Below are positions 54,736 through 62,908 of a stretch of DNA of 64,000 nt, in pieces. Position numbers and translations under genes: made by a program. This DNA is from Undibacterium sp. 5I1. Lineage in GTDB: Bacteria > Pseudomonadota > Gammaproteobacteria > Burkholderiales > Burkholderiaceae_D. The number at the start of each line of letters is the position of its first letter. Position 1 is the first letter of the stretch. The stretch covers positions 3,844,001-3,908,000 of the forward strand of contig NZ_JAVIWI010000001.1 of NCBI RefSeq assembly GCF_034314085.1, written 5' to 3'. The notes below the pieces were generated by a model. It had not been told where the DNA came from, ran no database searches, and was given only the letters and a program-made list of their open reading frames with translations.

Positions 54736-54772
54736 CTTATTTCCGGTATTGCTTTTCAGTACCGGAAATAAG
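54736..54772. other. 13-bp perfect inverted repeat
   Basis: CTTATTTCCGGTA and its complement TACCGGAAATAAG around 11 bases, in the gene-free stretch between the acyltransferase and the IS element. No T-tail; function unknown. The rest of 54646-54968 shows nothing else I can identify. Confidence 0.5.
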
Positions 54773-54968
54773 CTCCCTGTTAGTAAGAGAACATACAAAA
54801 AGCCGCTCTAGCTGCGTTGCTGCGAGTAGTCTTCCTAAAACTGTCATCGTTTCTGTACCTCGCTGGGACAATCTGCGTAAGGTCTAATTGAATATTAGTT
54901 ATCTGTCGTGATTGATATAAGCGGTCTTGCTAACATTATTGATGCAAATTGTATAAGTGGCGGTACTA

Positions 54969-55800
54969 GGGCCTACTAACATTTAAGGAAATGTGTTTAC
55001 ATTCGGTATTTGAAAAATAGGATACCTTGAATGAGCATGATGATAAAGATTTTGAGAGACGATCATTGGATGAAGTAGGCTGCTTTGCTACAAGGAAAAG
55101 ACGGAGATAGAGGGCGTACAGGCCTAAATAATCGACTATATTTGGAAGCGGTACTGTGGATAGTTCGAACTGGTTCGCCTTGGCGTGATTTAACGGTTGA
55201 ATTGGGGAATTGGCATACCACCTATACGCGTTTTAAGAGTTGGGGCGAAGCGGGCGTTTGGGAAAAATTGGTCAATGCGATCAGCGGCGACTTGGACATG
55301 GAGGCATTGATGATTGACAGTACAGCAGTGCGAGTTCATCAGCACGCCGCAGGCACCCAAAAAAGGCGGTGCGCAAGCCATTGTCCGATCAAGAGGTGGT
55401 TTAACCTGCAAAATTCATGTCGCTGTTGACGCCTTGTGTAATCAGGTACGATGGATACTGACTGGCGGGGAAGTACATGACAGCACGCAACGCATTGCCC
55501 TGATTAAGGGCTTCGATGCCAAAGCCGTATTGGCAGATAAAGGTTATGACTCAAATGAGATTTTGTCCTATATTCAAGACCATCAGATGCAAGCAGTGAT
55601 ACCATCGAAAAGCAATCGCATCGAACAACGTCAATACGACAAACATTTGTACATAGAGAGAAATCTTGTTGAACGTTTTTTAGCAGAATCATTCACTTCA
55701 GACGGATTGCAACAAGATATGAAAAACTGGATAGAAATTTCCTCTCGTTTATCAACCTCGAGTTCGCTATCATCTGGCTGACTTAAATGTTAACATCCCC
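54969..55800 (+). mobile_element. Decayed IS5-family element (IS427-like)
   Basis: About 832 bp. The ends are imperfect inverted repeats: right end read inward GGGGATGTTAACATTTAAG, left end GGGCCTACTAACATTTAAGG, sharing TAACATTTAAG. TA flanks both sides as the likely target duplication. Length, a two-frame transposase with an A6G shift site, and the DDE transposase sequence fit the IS427 subgroup of IS5. The transposase carries extra lesions (see next entry), so the copy should be inactive on its own. Confidence 0.75.
55031..55786 (+). pseudogene. IS5-family transposase, disrupted
   Basis: The ancestral frame begins near the ATG at 55031 (KILRDDHWMK) but has an in-frame TAG at 55076. It then runs AALLQGKDGDRGRTGLNNRL through IDSTAVRVHQHAAG. 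A frame change follows at CCCAAAAAAGG (about 55359), possibly the natural recoding site of this IS group. The second part has VRSRGGLTCKIHVAVDAL and VLADKGYDSNE (DDE domain). At a T-run near 55675-55681 one base seems lost, because RIIHFRRIATRYEKLDRNF continues in another frame to the TAA at 55784. Two lesions beyond any recoding make it non-functional. Confidence 0.8.
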
Positions 55801-55810
55801 TAAAGCTATT

Positions 55811-55835
55811 AACTAATCAACCCAGTTTGCTTGAA
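55811..55835 (+). pseudogene. Remnant matching the 3' end of the surface-protein gene
   Basis: AACTAATCAACCCAGTTTG, then one mismatch, then TTGAA: 24 of 25 bases equal to 49073-49097, which spans the stop codon and 3' flank of the surface-protein gene. It begins 10 bases after the IS right end, on the same strand as the 5' remnant at 54509. Together they suggest the IS landed in a former paralogue or duplicated segment. Confidence 0.5.
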
Positions 55836-55897
55836 CAAAAAATGAGACGAATCTTTTTTTAAGACATGTTTTAAGATATCTTTGGCCATCCTCTCAG

Positions 55898-57073
55898 ATG
55901 GAGTGGCGTTATGTAACGATGTGTACAAGCCCGAATGACCCCACCCTACTATTGATGATGCTAAGTATCTCTACTTTTAATCTAAGTTGCTTATTCTTAT
56001 CTGTCGGTGTATTTTCGCTGAGTATTAATCCCGCGCTGAGCTCGACCCAGACAGTCATAGTAAATACTGCAATAAATCCTTCCGCAGCAATTATCCCCAT
56101 TACCCCCATCATTAAGGCAAGGCTGGCAGCTGGCTCGCCAGTTACTATTGTCTTTTTTGGTGACAGCAATACTGCCGGCTGTGGCACATCAGATGCCTCG
56201 GGCGCTAAAACATTTCCGGCAGATATCGCCTTTGCCTTAGTTACCAATAAGAGGCAAAAAACATCAACAGGTGATATGCGTTGGGATAAAGATACCTTTG
56301 CCGGACAAGCGGTGGACGCTACTGTGTGCCGTGCTTATCAAGCGAGGCAAGTCACTTTAAAGCCGGGCGTAAATAGAAACCTAATTGTTAGAGATGGTGT
56401 CGGTGGCAATACAAGTAATGATTTGACTGCCCGGTTTGATGCGTCTATTACATGGTTGTCAAAACAATCAGTACAAAAAATTGACTTGATTGTGATCATG
56501 GCAGGCATCAATGACAGCATCGTCCAACGAGGGATAGCCCCGACGGCTTATGCCAACAATCTCCAAGTCTTGATCGATAAAATAAAAGCGGCAAAAAATA
56601 GCAATGGGCAAACCTTAATTAAAGAGACTTTGCTCGTCACCTCATTCTCAAACGGGTCGATGGTTGCCGGGTTGCCTGATGGTCAGGGACATCCTTTTAA
56701 AGTGATCAAAGATGAGGTTGCTTGTACAAATGCGATCAAGTCTAAGGCGCTTTACCCCAATACTGTCTGTGACTTACATTTGTATAATCAGCGTCTCGCT
56801 GGTGTTGCAGATAAAAATAAGCCAAATGTCTATTTTTTAGATGTTGCTGGCAATATACTGAACGGCTTGGGAGTGCATAACAATACGGCAGATGCGCTTG
56901 CGCAAAAAAATATTAAGCGTCTTCTGGCTGGCGATGATGTTTATCATCCAAATGACATCGGTTATCAGGCCATTGCAGACCAGATTGCTGAACATGCTTT
57001 GTCTCTGAAAAATAATGTCTCTCCTCCGGCTAACTTAGGCAACCTGGCGAGTGGAATTCGTCCAACAAAATAA
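55898..57073 (+). CDS. SGNH/GDSL hydrolase, exported
   Basis: Up to 391 residues; several starts are possible (55898, 55919 and ATGs near 55955). A hydrophobic segment LSCLFLSVGVFSLSINPALS acts as signal or anchor. Block I is VTIVFFGDSNTAGCGTS with the catalytic Ser, block III is IVIMAGINDS, and the catalytic Asp-His pair is in DDVYHPNDIGYQAIADQI. SGNH domains in this context are usually esterases or O-acetyl transfer partners of acyltransferase-3 proteins. The acyltransferase gene follows immediately, so the two may make up a split version of the fused OafA-SGNH enzyme. Confidence 0.82.
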   Translation: MEWRYVTMCTSPNDPTLLLMMLSISTFNLSCLFLSVGVFSLSINPALSSTQTVIVNTAINPSAAIIPITPIIKARLAAGSPVTIVFFGDSNTAGCGTSDASGAKTFPADIAFALVTNKRQKTSTGDMRWDKDTFAGQAVDATVCRAYQARQVTLKPGVNRNLIVRDGVGGNTSNDLTARFDASITWLSKQSVQKIDLIVIMAGINDSIVQRGIAPTAYANNLQVLIDKIKAAKNSNGQTLIKETLLVTSFSNGSMVAGLPDGQGHPFKVIKDEVACTNAIKSKALYPNTVCDLHLYNQRLAGVADKNKPNVYFLDVAGNILNGLGVHNNTADALAQKNIKRLLAGDDVYHPNDIGYQAIADQIAEHALSLKNNVSPPANLGNLASGIRPTK

Positions 57074-57077
57074 CAAG

Positions 57078-58181
57078 ATGATTTCAAGTTCAGCTATGAC
57101 AGTAACTACGCAAAATCAGGCAATTACCTCGGTTAATGCGCCCCTAAAATTGGCTGCCAACCGATGGACAGCGTTTGATGGTTTGCGTGGGATTATGGCT
57201 TTTTTCGTCTTCTTGGCGCATGTTAATTACGACGTGTTTCCGGGTCCTATCATATTCATGGACACCTTCTTTTTGATGAGCAGTTTTCTCATTACTAAGC
57301 TATTACTGAAAGATTGGAGTGTTACCGGGCGCATTAATTTTAAGAAATTTTATATACGCCGTGCTAAACGCTTATTCCCCGCCTTGTTGGCAGTGGTACT
57401 GTTGACTACGCTAGTAACTTATTTTTATTTTGGGCGCGGTTTTAAGCAAATGCTGCATGTAGTCGGTGCCTTGTTTTATTTTATGAACTGGCTGCGGGCG
57501 CTGGAAATACCTAGTGACTACTATCTTGGACATACCTGGTCGCTATCAATCGAAGAGCAATATTATATGGTGTGGCCAGTTTTGCTGGCACTTAGTTTAC
57601 GTTCGTCTTGGTATGGTAAAAAACTAAGCTGGTGCTTAGTGGGGATAGTCATTTTTTGTGTAGCTTGGCGCTCTGCTATGGCGGTGAAGGGCTTCTCTGT
57701 TCCACGCCTGTACAACGGCACAGATATGCGTCTGGATAGCCTGGCATTAGGTGCTTTGTTAGCGATCAATTATGACGCTGCGTGGATGCAGCGATGGAAT
57801 CGCTTATTCTCAAGGCCTTGGTTGGTCTGGCTGTTAATCATTACTTTATTAATTGGCATGCTGACAGTCGATTTCCGTCATAGGCAATGGTATATCTGGC
57901 AACAACCATGCTATGAATTTATATCATTGGCGCTGATTATCGGCTTGCTCCAAAATCCGCTGCAACTGGGTCTGAAATTTGTCTTCCAGAGCCGAGTGAT
58001 CGTGTATCTTGGTACGATTTGTTATGGCATCTACCTTTGGCATTACCCCATTCTGCTGATGGGCGAGCAAATCCTCCATTTAAGCGATTTGTCTTTGGCG
58101 CTAGTGTGTGGTCCAGTGACGGTGATGCTCGCCAGCATCTCTTATTTCATTTTAGAGCGCCCTGTACTTCGGTCTAAGTAG
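57078..58181 (+). CDS. Acyltransferase family 3 membrane protein (OafA-like)
   Basis: About 367 residues from the ATG at 57078; an earlier GTG at 57051 would overlap the hydrolase gene. Ten-helix Acyl_transf_3 protein with RWTAFDGLRGIMAFFVFLAHVNYD (catalytic His in FLAHV), FYIRRAKRLFPALLAVV and GHTWSLSIEEQYYMVWPVLLALS, all highly conserved. Likely moves an acyl group across the inner membrane for transfer to a surface sugar. It starts 4 bases after the SGNH hydrolase stop. Confidence 0.9.
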   Translation: MISSSAMTVTTQNQAITSVNAPLKLAANRWTAFDGLRGIMAFFVFLAHVNYDVFPGPIIFMDTFFLMSSFLITKLLLKDWSVTGRINFKKFYIRRAKRLFPALLAVVLLTTLVTYFYFGRGFKQMLHVVGALFYFMNWLRALEIPSDYYLGHTWSLSIEEQYYMVWPVLLALSLRSSWYGKKLSWCLVGIVIFCVAWRSAMAVKGFSVPRLYNGTDMRLDSLALGALLAINYDAAWMQRWNRLFSRPWLVWLLIITLLIGMLTVDFRHRQWYIWQQPCYEFISLALIIGLLQNPLQLGLKFVFQSRVIVYLGTICYGIYLWHYPILLMGEQILHLSDLSLALVCGPVTVMLASISYFILERPVLRSK

Positions 58182-58238
58182 TTAAGATTACACCTCGCTA
58201 TCGCACCGACCTACATCAGTTTGACTGGTTTTGCAAAA

Positions 58239-58805
58239 CTACAAACCGTCATTATGCCCATCCCGATAATGTAAAAATCTTGCAGGGTTACCAGCGACAA
58301 TGGCAAAGGCAGGCACATCTTGAGTGACAACGCTGGCAGCGCCGACTACCGCGCCGCGTCCTATCGTCACACCTGGTAAGACGGTGGAACCGCCGCCTAC
58401 CCAGGCACCGTCTTCTATTTTTACTTGGTTATAAGTTAATTCATTGCGATAAATAGATGGCTCTCCGCCATGTACAGCATGACCTGCGCTGAAGATGCGT
58501 ACATGGGGGCCGATCAAGACCTCGTCACCGATCGTTAAGCCGCCTTCACCAGACAAGTAAGAGCCTACATTGACGATGCTGCGGTCGCCGATGTGTATTG
58601 ATGCGTTAAGATTGATAGAGACATCGCCGACGACGAGTCGCACTCGGTCAAACAAGCTGACTGAGTCACCTAAAGTGATGATGTCACCTTCGCGGGCACC
58701 ATGCCGGTATAAGGTCACGTCAGGGGCGATTTTGCAGCCGGGTTTTAGAACATCGATGCCGGGGAATTGGTCAACAGAGGGTGGAAGGCCAAGTACTAAA
58801 GACAT
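58239..58805 (-). CDS. Hexapeptide-repeat acetyltransferase
   Basis: 188 residues built from left-handed beta-helix repeats (VSINLNASIHIGDRSIVNVGSY; LTIGDEVLIGPHVRIFSAGHAVHG; GGGSTVLPGVTIGRGAVVGAASVV) ending in DVPAFAIVAGNPARFL, the CoA-binding tail of the LacA/WbbJ/maltose O-acetyltransferase group. The His in SAGHAVHG is the likely catalytic residue. Convergent with the acyltransferase gene. Probably acetylates a sugar of a surface glycan. Confidence 0.9.
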   Translation of the reverse strand: MSLVLGLPPSVDQFPGIDVLKPGCKIAPDVTLYRHGAREGDIITLGDSVSLFDRVRLVVGDVSINLNASIHIGDRSIVNVGSYLSGEGGLTIGDEVLIGPHVRIFSAGHAVHGGEPSIYRNELTYNQVKIEDGAWVGGGSTVLPGVTIGRGAVVGAASVVTQDVPAFAIVAGNPARFLHYRDGHNDGL

Positions 58806-59504
58806 AAAAGGTTACCTAGAAAATAGTTGCTTTTAGTTGTATTGAGGGAAATTCTGGGTCTTCTTTTTCACTAACGGACATAGCTTGAAAAAACAAACCA
58901 GCAAAACTTTGTTACTTTATAAATTGGTAAAGAACCCAAATAAACAAGAAAAGTCGAAGAGTGCGGCGCTGCAACACTACATAAAATTTATTAGAATTAA
59001 TTTGATTTGTTGCTATAAAGTGATAGAATAAAGTCGTAATGGAGCATAATATCGTCTGGCAGGGTAACTTGCATCGTTGAACATTTTGATAATCTAATTT
59101 CATTTGCAGGTAGGAAATTAGAGCAGCAAAATATTAGCACTTTTTGTGCGAAAATATAAGCACTCGTGCTTGTTAAATCTAAAAGCCATAATTTAAAATC
59201 ATTTGGAAAGTCCCGGTCTCGTGCTGATCATGACCGCTGTCGCTCCAAGTGACCAACTACACCCAAATTCAAATATTTTGAATTTGCGGTCTATGTTCTA
59301 ACAACTCAATTACTTACTGTGCTTTTTTGAAGTGCCTAAGTATCTATAAGTTCCTTTCTCTCGCAATAATTCTCAGCAGTTTGTTTTGGTCAAAATCCCC
59401 CCGTCGGCTCGGCGGCGACCGCTATTATCTCAACTCAGCAGCACCCGTTCGTGAGCCGCGAACGGTTTTTCTTAACCTCGGTGGACCATTTTTTTGGAGT
59501 TACT
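58806..59504. other. AT-rich non-coding region upstream of the recombinase
   Basis: 699 bases without a supported gene. It has several small inverted repeats (GCACTTTTTGTGC near 59139, GCACTCGTGC near 59160, ATTCAAATATTTTGAAT near 59266) and a stretch with higher GC at 59400-59465. This may contain an attachment or recombination site for the recombinase downstream, but no direct repeat flanking the island was found by eye. Confidence 0.45.
59445..59470 (+). terminator. Terminator-like hairpin upstream of the recombinase
   Basis: CCGTTCG and CGAACGG with a 7-base loop followed by TTTTT, 35 bases before the recombinase ATG. It could insulate or attenuate recombinase expression, or be a structured recombination site. 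Confidence 0.5.
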
Positions 59505-60416
59505 ATGTCCGAAATTTTTTTACCGTCTGATGCAATAAAAGTCAAATTTGCTAAGTGTGCTTATGCCGAAAGTCGATGCGGAACAAATTACAAACTAAAA
59601 ATTCAGACAACTTGTTGCAATCTTCAAAAATGGGCCAAGATAGCACGTTGGGGAAACCTCGTCTCACCGATCAACATTACGCCAAATCAAATTCATGGGT
59701 TCATCAATTGGAGAATTACTGAAGGAGTTCAAAATAGAACAATTCAAAACGAAATGAGCATAATTCGGCGTGCATTGCGAGCGGTGAATCGCGATGATTT
59801 TGCAGACGTTGTTTGTCATAACAAAAAAATTGGAGTACCGGCCGGTTCACGCATTGGAGTTGGAAAAATTATTGAAGAGATAATTTTAAAAAATGCAATT
59901 GACAACGCAAATCCGGATACACTTATTTTAATAAAATTGCAACAATTAATTGGATTACGAATCAAAGAGGCGGTATGTGCTGGTGATTCGTTAAAAGATT
60001 GGCAACGTTCTCTCGGACTTGACCAGCAATCAATTACGGTTCGCGATGGTACGAAGGGTGGCAGAGTGAGAAGCGTATTCATCCAACCAAATAGGACAGA
60101 AGAGTTAAAGCAAGTTATCCAAGAGGCACTAATAATTATAAAAAAACAAGGAAGACTCGTTGTGAGTAAAAATTTGAAATCTGCTTTGACGCGGCACTCG
60201 CTTGCTTTGGCAAAATTAGAAATCAAGCACGAAAATTCAAGCCACTCAATTCGTAGATTATTTGCGTTTAATCAATATAATTATTATCTTCAAATCGGTT
60301 ATGACAAAAAAATGGCATTGATAAGAACTTCGAACGATTTGGGCCATGGAAATAGTCGAGGACGCTGGGTCTTCAATAATTACATAAGAGCAACACTGGA
60401 GGCTCAAAATGGGTGA
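59505..60416 (+). CDS. Tyrosine recombinase (phage integrase family)
   Basis: About 303 residues from the ATG at 59505, chosen for TTGGAG 6 bases upstream; the longer frame from 59451 starts inside the hairpin region. An N-terminal SAM-like core-binding domain (about 20-110) precedes a catalytic domain with Arg in LQQLIGLRIKEAV, Lys in DGTKGGRVRSV, HSIRR (His-x2-Arg) and LGHGNSRGRWVFNNYI with the likely nucleophile tyrosine near the end. AT-rich codon use differs from the gatB neighbour, suggesting acquisition. It overlaps the next small gene by 8 bases. It resembles stand-alone integrases of the type annotated as integrase domain-containing protein on plasmids and genomic islands. Confidence 0.85.
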   Translation: MSEIFLPSDAIKVKFAKCAYAESRCGTNYKLKIQTTCCNLQKWAKIARWGNLVSPINITPNQIHGFINWRITEGVQNRTIQNEMSIIRRALRAVNRDDFADVVCHNKKIGVPAGSRIGVGKIIEEIILKNAIDNANPDTLILIKLQQLIGLRIKEAVCAGDSLKDWQRSLGLDQQSITVRDGTKGGRVRSVFIQPNRTEELKQVIQEALIIIKKQGRLVVSKNLKSALTRHSLALAKLEIKHENSSHSIRRLFAFNQYNYYLQIGYDKKMALIRTSNDLGHGNSRGRWVFNNYIRATLEAQNG

Positions 60417-60630
60417 ACCTTTTTATATAAGTAACGAACTTCCGACAGGAAGTTGCTGGATAGCAAATAAAACCGTCGGAGGAACGCGCTTAAAAGAATT
60501 GAAAAAACCGGATGAAAATCTTGCAAAGGTCAGGTTTTCAAAAGAAGTGTTCGAGATATTGAGACAAAAAAGAAAGATTGGCGAAACTGTAAGAGAAGCT
60601 TTAGAGAGAATTATCCGTAGCAGCGCCTAA
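60409..60630 (+). CDS. Small protein co-encoded with the recombinase
   Basis: 73 residues; GGAGG 6 bases before the ATG gives a strong start, and the 8-base overlap with the recombinase gene indicates coupling. The C-terminal half, KVRFSKEVFEILRQKRKIGETVREALERIIR, looks like a ribbon-helix-helix or helix-turn-helix DNA-binding segment. It may regulate recombination direction (excisionase-like) or recombinase expression. No family recognised. Confidence 0.7.
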   Translation: MGEPFYISNELPTGSCWIANKTVGGTRLKELKKPDENLAKVRFSKEVFEILRQKRKIGETVREALERIIRSSA

Positions 60631-60647
60631 CTGGTTCAACTATCTTC

Positions 60648-60670
60648 AAAACTGACAATTACCAGTTTTT
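60648..60670 (+). terminator. Probable terminator of the recombinase operon
   Basis: AAAACTG-ACAATTAC-CAGTTTTT, 17 bases after the small gene. The stem is 7 bp and AT-rich, so it is weak but placed where a terminator is expected between convergent genes. Confidence 0.5.
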
Positions 60671-60756
60671 CAAAGGGAATTATCTGGTTGAGTTCAGTAA
60701 TAAAGCTACATTCCCAAATGTTTAAACTTGCGGACCCTTAAAGCAAGCTGATTAAA

Positions 60757-62241
60757 TTACTGGGCTAGTTTATTTTTTAATAATTCATTTACTTGTCCTG
60801 GATTACCTTTGCCATTAGTAGCTTTCATCGCTTGGCCTACCAATGAGTTAAAGGCCTTTTCTTTGCCGGCGCGATATTCATCGACGGATTGTTGATTGGC
60901 CGCCATGACTTCGTCTATGATTTTTTCTAGTGCGCCGACATCGGAGATTTGTTTAAGACCTTTGTTGTCGATGATCTGATCTGCCAAATTGATGTCAGAA
61001 GATGCTGCTTGCCACATGGCTGCAAAAACTTCTTTGGCGATTTTGTTGGATATCGTGCCATCGGTAATCCGTTGCAACAGCAATGCTAATTGGTTGGCCG
61101 CGACGGGAATGGCGCCGATATCGATATTTTCTCGGTGCAGGGTGGATGATACGTCACCCATCATCCAGTTGGCGATTTGCTTGGCTTGCGCTGCTGGATT
61201 GCCGTTGGCGTCTATATTGCCAGCGGCCATAATTGCGGCCTCAAAGTAGCTTGCGGTGGCTTTTGACTGAGTGACGATCATAGAGTCGTACTCAGAGATG
61301 CTGTACTGCTGGATGAGACGTGCACGCATGGCGTCGGGGAGTTCTGGCATCGTTGCTCTTACGCGCTCTATCCAGGCGGCATCGATCTTCAGCGGTGGCA
61401 AATCGGGATCGGGGAAGTAGCGGTAATCTTGCGAATCTTCTTTGCTGCGCATGGAGCGTGTTTCTTTGCGATCTGGATCGTACAGACGCGTCTCTTGTAC
61501 GACCTTGCCACCGTCTTCGATCAACTCAATCTGGCGGCGTACTTCAATGTTGATGGCCTCTTCGAGAAAGCGGAATGAATTGAGATTTTTGATCTCTGCG
61601 CGCGTGCCGAATTCTTTTTGTCCCACCGGACGTACCGACACGTTGGCATCGCAGCGGAAAGAACCTTCTTGCATATTGCCATCGCAAATATCCAGCCACA
61701 TGACTAGTGAGTGCAGGGCTTTGGCGTACGCGACGGCTTCTGCCGCGCTGCGCATACAGGGTTCGGTGACGATTTCTAATAGTGGTGTACCAGCGCGGTT
61801 CAGATCTATCCCTGTCATGCCTTGGTAGTCTTCGTGCAGCGATTTTCCGGCGTCTTCTTCTAGGTGGGCGCGGGTGAGTTCGATGACTTTCACTTCGGAT
61901 TTGCCGTCTTTTTCGACTACGCAAGTGACGCTGCCGCCTTGTACTACCGGGATCTCAAATTGGCTGATCTGATAGCCTTTAGGCAGGTCGGGGTAGAAGT
62001 AGTTCTTGCGGGCAAAAATAGATTCTGGCGCAATGACCGCACCGACGGCTAAGCCAAACTGTATTGCTTTTTCTACCGCAGTCTTGTTCATTACTGGGAG
62101 TACCCCAGGCAATGCCAGATCAACGGGACTCGCTTGCGTATTTGGCTCAGCGCCAAATTGGATGGCAGAGCCGCTAAAAATTTTTGATTGGGTTTTGAGT
62201 TGTGCGTGAGTCTCAAAACCGATGACGACTTCCCATTGCAT
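60757..62241 (-). CDS. gatB: Aspartyl/glutamyl-tRNA amidotransferase subunit B
   Basis: 494 residues, normal for GatB, which with GatA and GatC converts Glu-tRNA(Gln) or Asp-tRNA(Asn) to the amidated forms. N-terminal [37 protein letters not shown] and [13 protein letters not shown] are diagnostic; a C-terminal YqeY-like tail ([30 protein letters not shown]) binds tRNA. AAAGGA lies 6-7 bases before the ATG. Downstream of gatA and a small exported-protein gene in the same direction. Confidence 0.97.
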   Translation of the reverse strand: MQWEVVIGFETHAQLKTQSKIFSGSAIQFGAEPNTQASPVDLALPGVLPVMNKTAVEKAIQFGLAVGAVIAPESIFARKNYFYPDLPKGYQISQFEIPVVQGGSVTCVVEKDGKSEVKVIELTRAHLEEDAGKSLHEDYQGMTGIDLNRAGTPLLEIVTEPCMRSAAEAVAYAKALHSLVMWLDICDGNMQEGSFRCDANVSVRPVGQKEFGTRAEIKNLNSFRFLEEAINIEVRRQIELIEDGGKVVQETRLYDPDRKETRSMRSKEDSQDYRYFPDPDLPPLKIDAAWIERVRATMPELPDAMRARLIQQYSISEYDSMIVTQSKATASYFEAAIMAAGNIDANGNPAAQAKQIANWMMGDVSSTLHRENIDIGAIPVAANQLALLLQRITDGTISNKIAKEVFAAMWQAASSDINLADQIIDNKGLKQISDVGALEKIIDEVMAANQQSVDEYRAGKEKAFNSLVGQAMKATNGKGNPGQVNELLKNKLAQ

Positions 62242-62338
62242 GTTAAATCCTTTTTCCGTTCATTTGCATGAATTGCATTAATTTCGTTTGCACTACCAGT
62301 CGGCTTGATTTTAGTAAGCGACTTTGATTGCTACTTAT

Positions 62339-62908
62339 TTATTCGTCGTTACGACATTGGCCGCTTTTAAGATTGACTGTAAGTGCTGTAAAGTTCATCC
62401 TCGATCCGCATAAGGCGGGGCATGTAGGTTTGATTTGCAAATCATCACCTACACGTTCTAACCGAATGCTGCAATTGAAGCCGCGATCAAAATCATATCC
62501 ACGTCGTGTGCGTGCTGCACGCGCATCTTTTAAGCTGATTCGCCAGCCCTTCTCAGTCACTTCTGCCTGCGGGTCATCACCCAGATCGATGCTGCATTCA
62601 TTGCCGTGGTTACTTCTGAACAAACTGGATTCCCACTGAAATGTTTTGATCACGTCGCCCTCAATGCGGATATGCGCCTGATCAGCGTAATCCAAACGTT
62701 CACCACCATTAGTTTCTTGCTGTACCAAAGCGCAGGAGAAATTAGCTTCCAGTACATCGGTCTTAGACGATTGCTGTGCTGTTACCGAAGTCGCCGATGT
62801 CACTGCTGCTGGTGTCGCCGCCGATATTGTGAGCTTTTCTGCCTGCGCGAAAGCGCCACTGCAAGCGAGTAAAAGTGTTGGAACAAGAAGTGAGCGGATT
62901 GATTTCAT
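62339..62908 (-). CDS. Exported protein of unknown function in the gat operon
   Basis: 189 residues with a signal peptide (SGAFA-QA, about residue 21). An Ala/Thr/Ser-rich linker follows (about 25-50), then a domain of about 135 residues with four or more cysteines ([38 protein letters not shown]), probably disulfide-bonded in the periplasm. I do not recognise the family. Its ATG overlaps the gatA stop (ATGA), so it is translated together with gatA; this insertion between gatA and gatB is not part of the usual gatCAB set. Confidence 0.75.
   Translation of the reverse strand: MKSIRSLLVPTLLLACSGAFAQAEKLTISAATPAAVTSATSVTAQQSSKTDVLEANFSCALVQQETNGGERLDYADQAHIRIEGDVIKTFQWESSLFRSNHGNECSIDLGDDPQAEVTEKGWRISLKDARAARTRRGYDFDRGFNCSIRLERVGDDLQIKPTCPALCGSRMNFTALTVNLKSGQCRNDE

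Noticed and set aside
59445..59470. Possible integron attC site upstream of the recombinase
   Set aside because: The hairpin lacks the GTTRRRY core-site pattern, and the recombinase lacks any visible IntI-specific insertion, so a terminator-like hairpin is the simpler reading.
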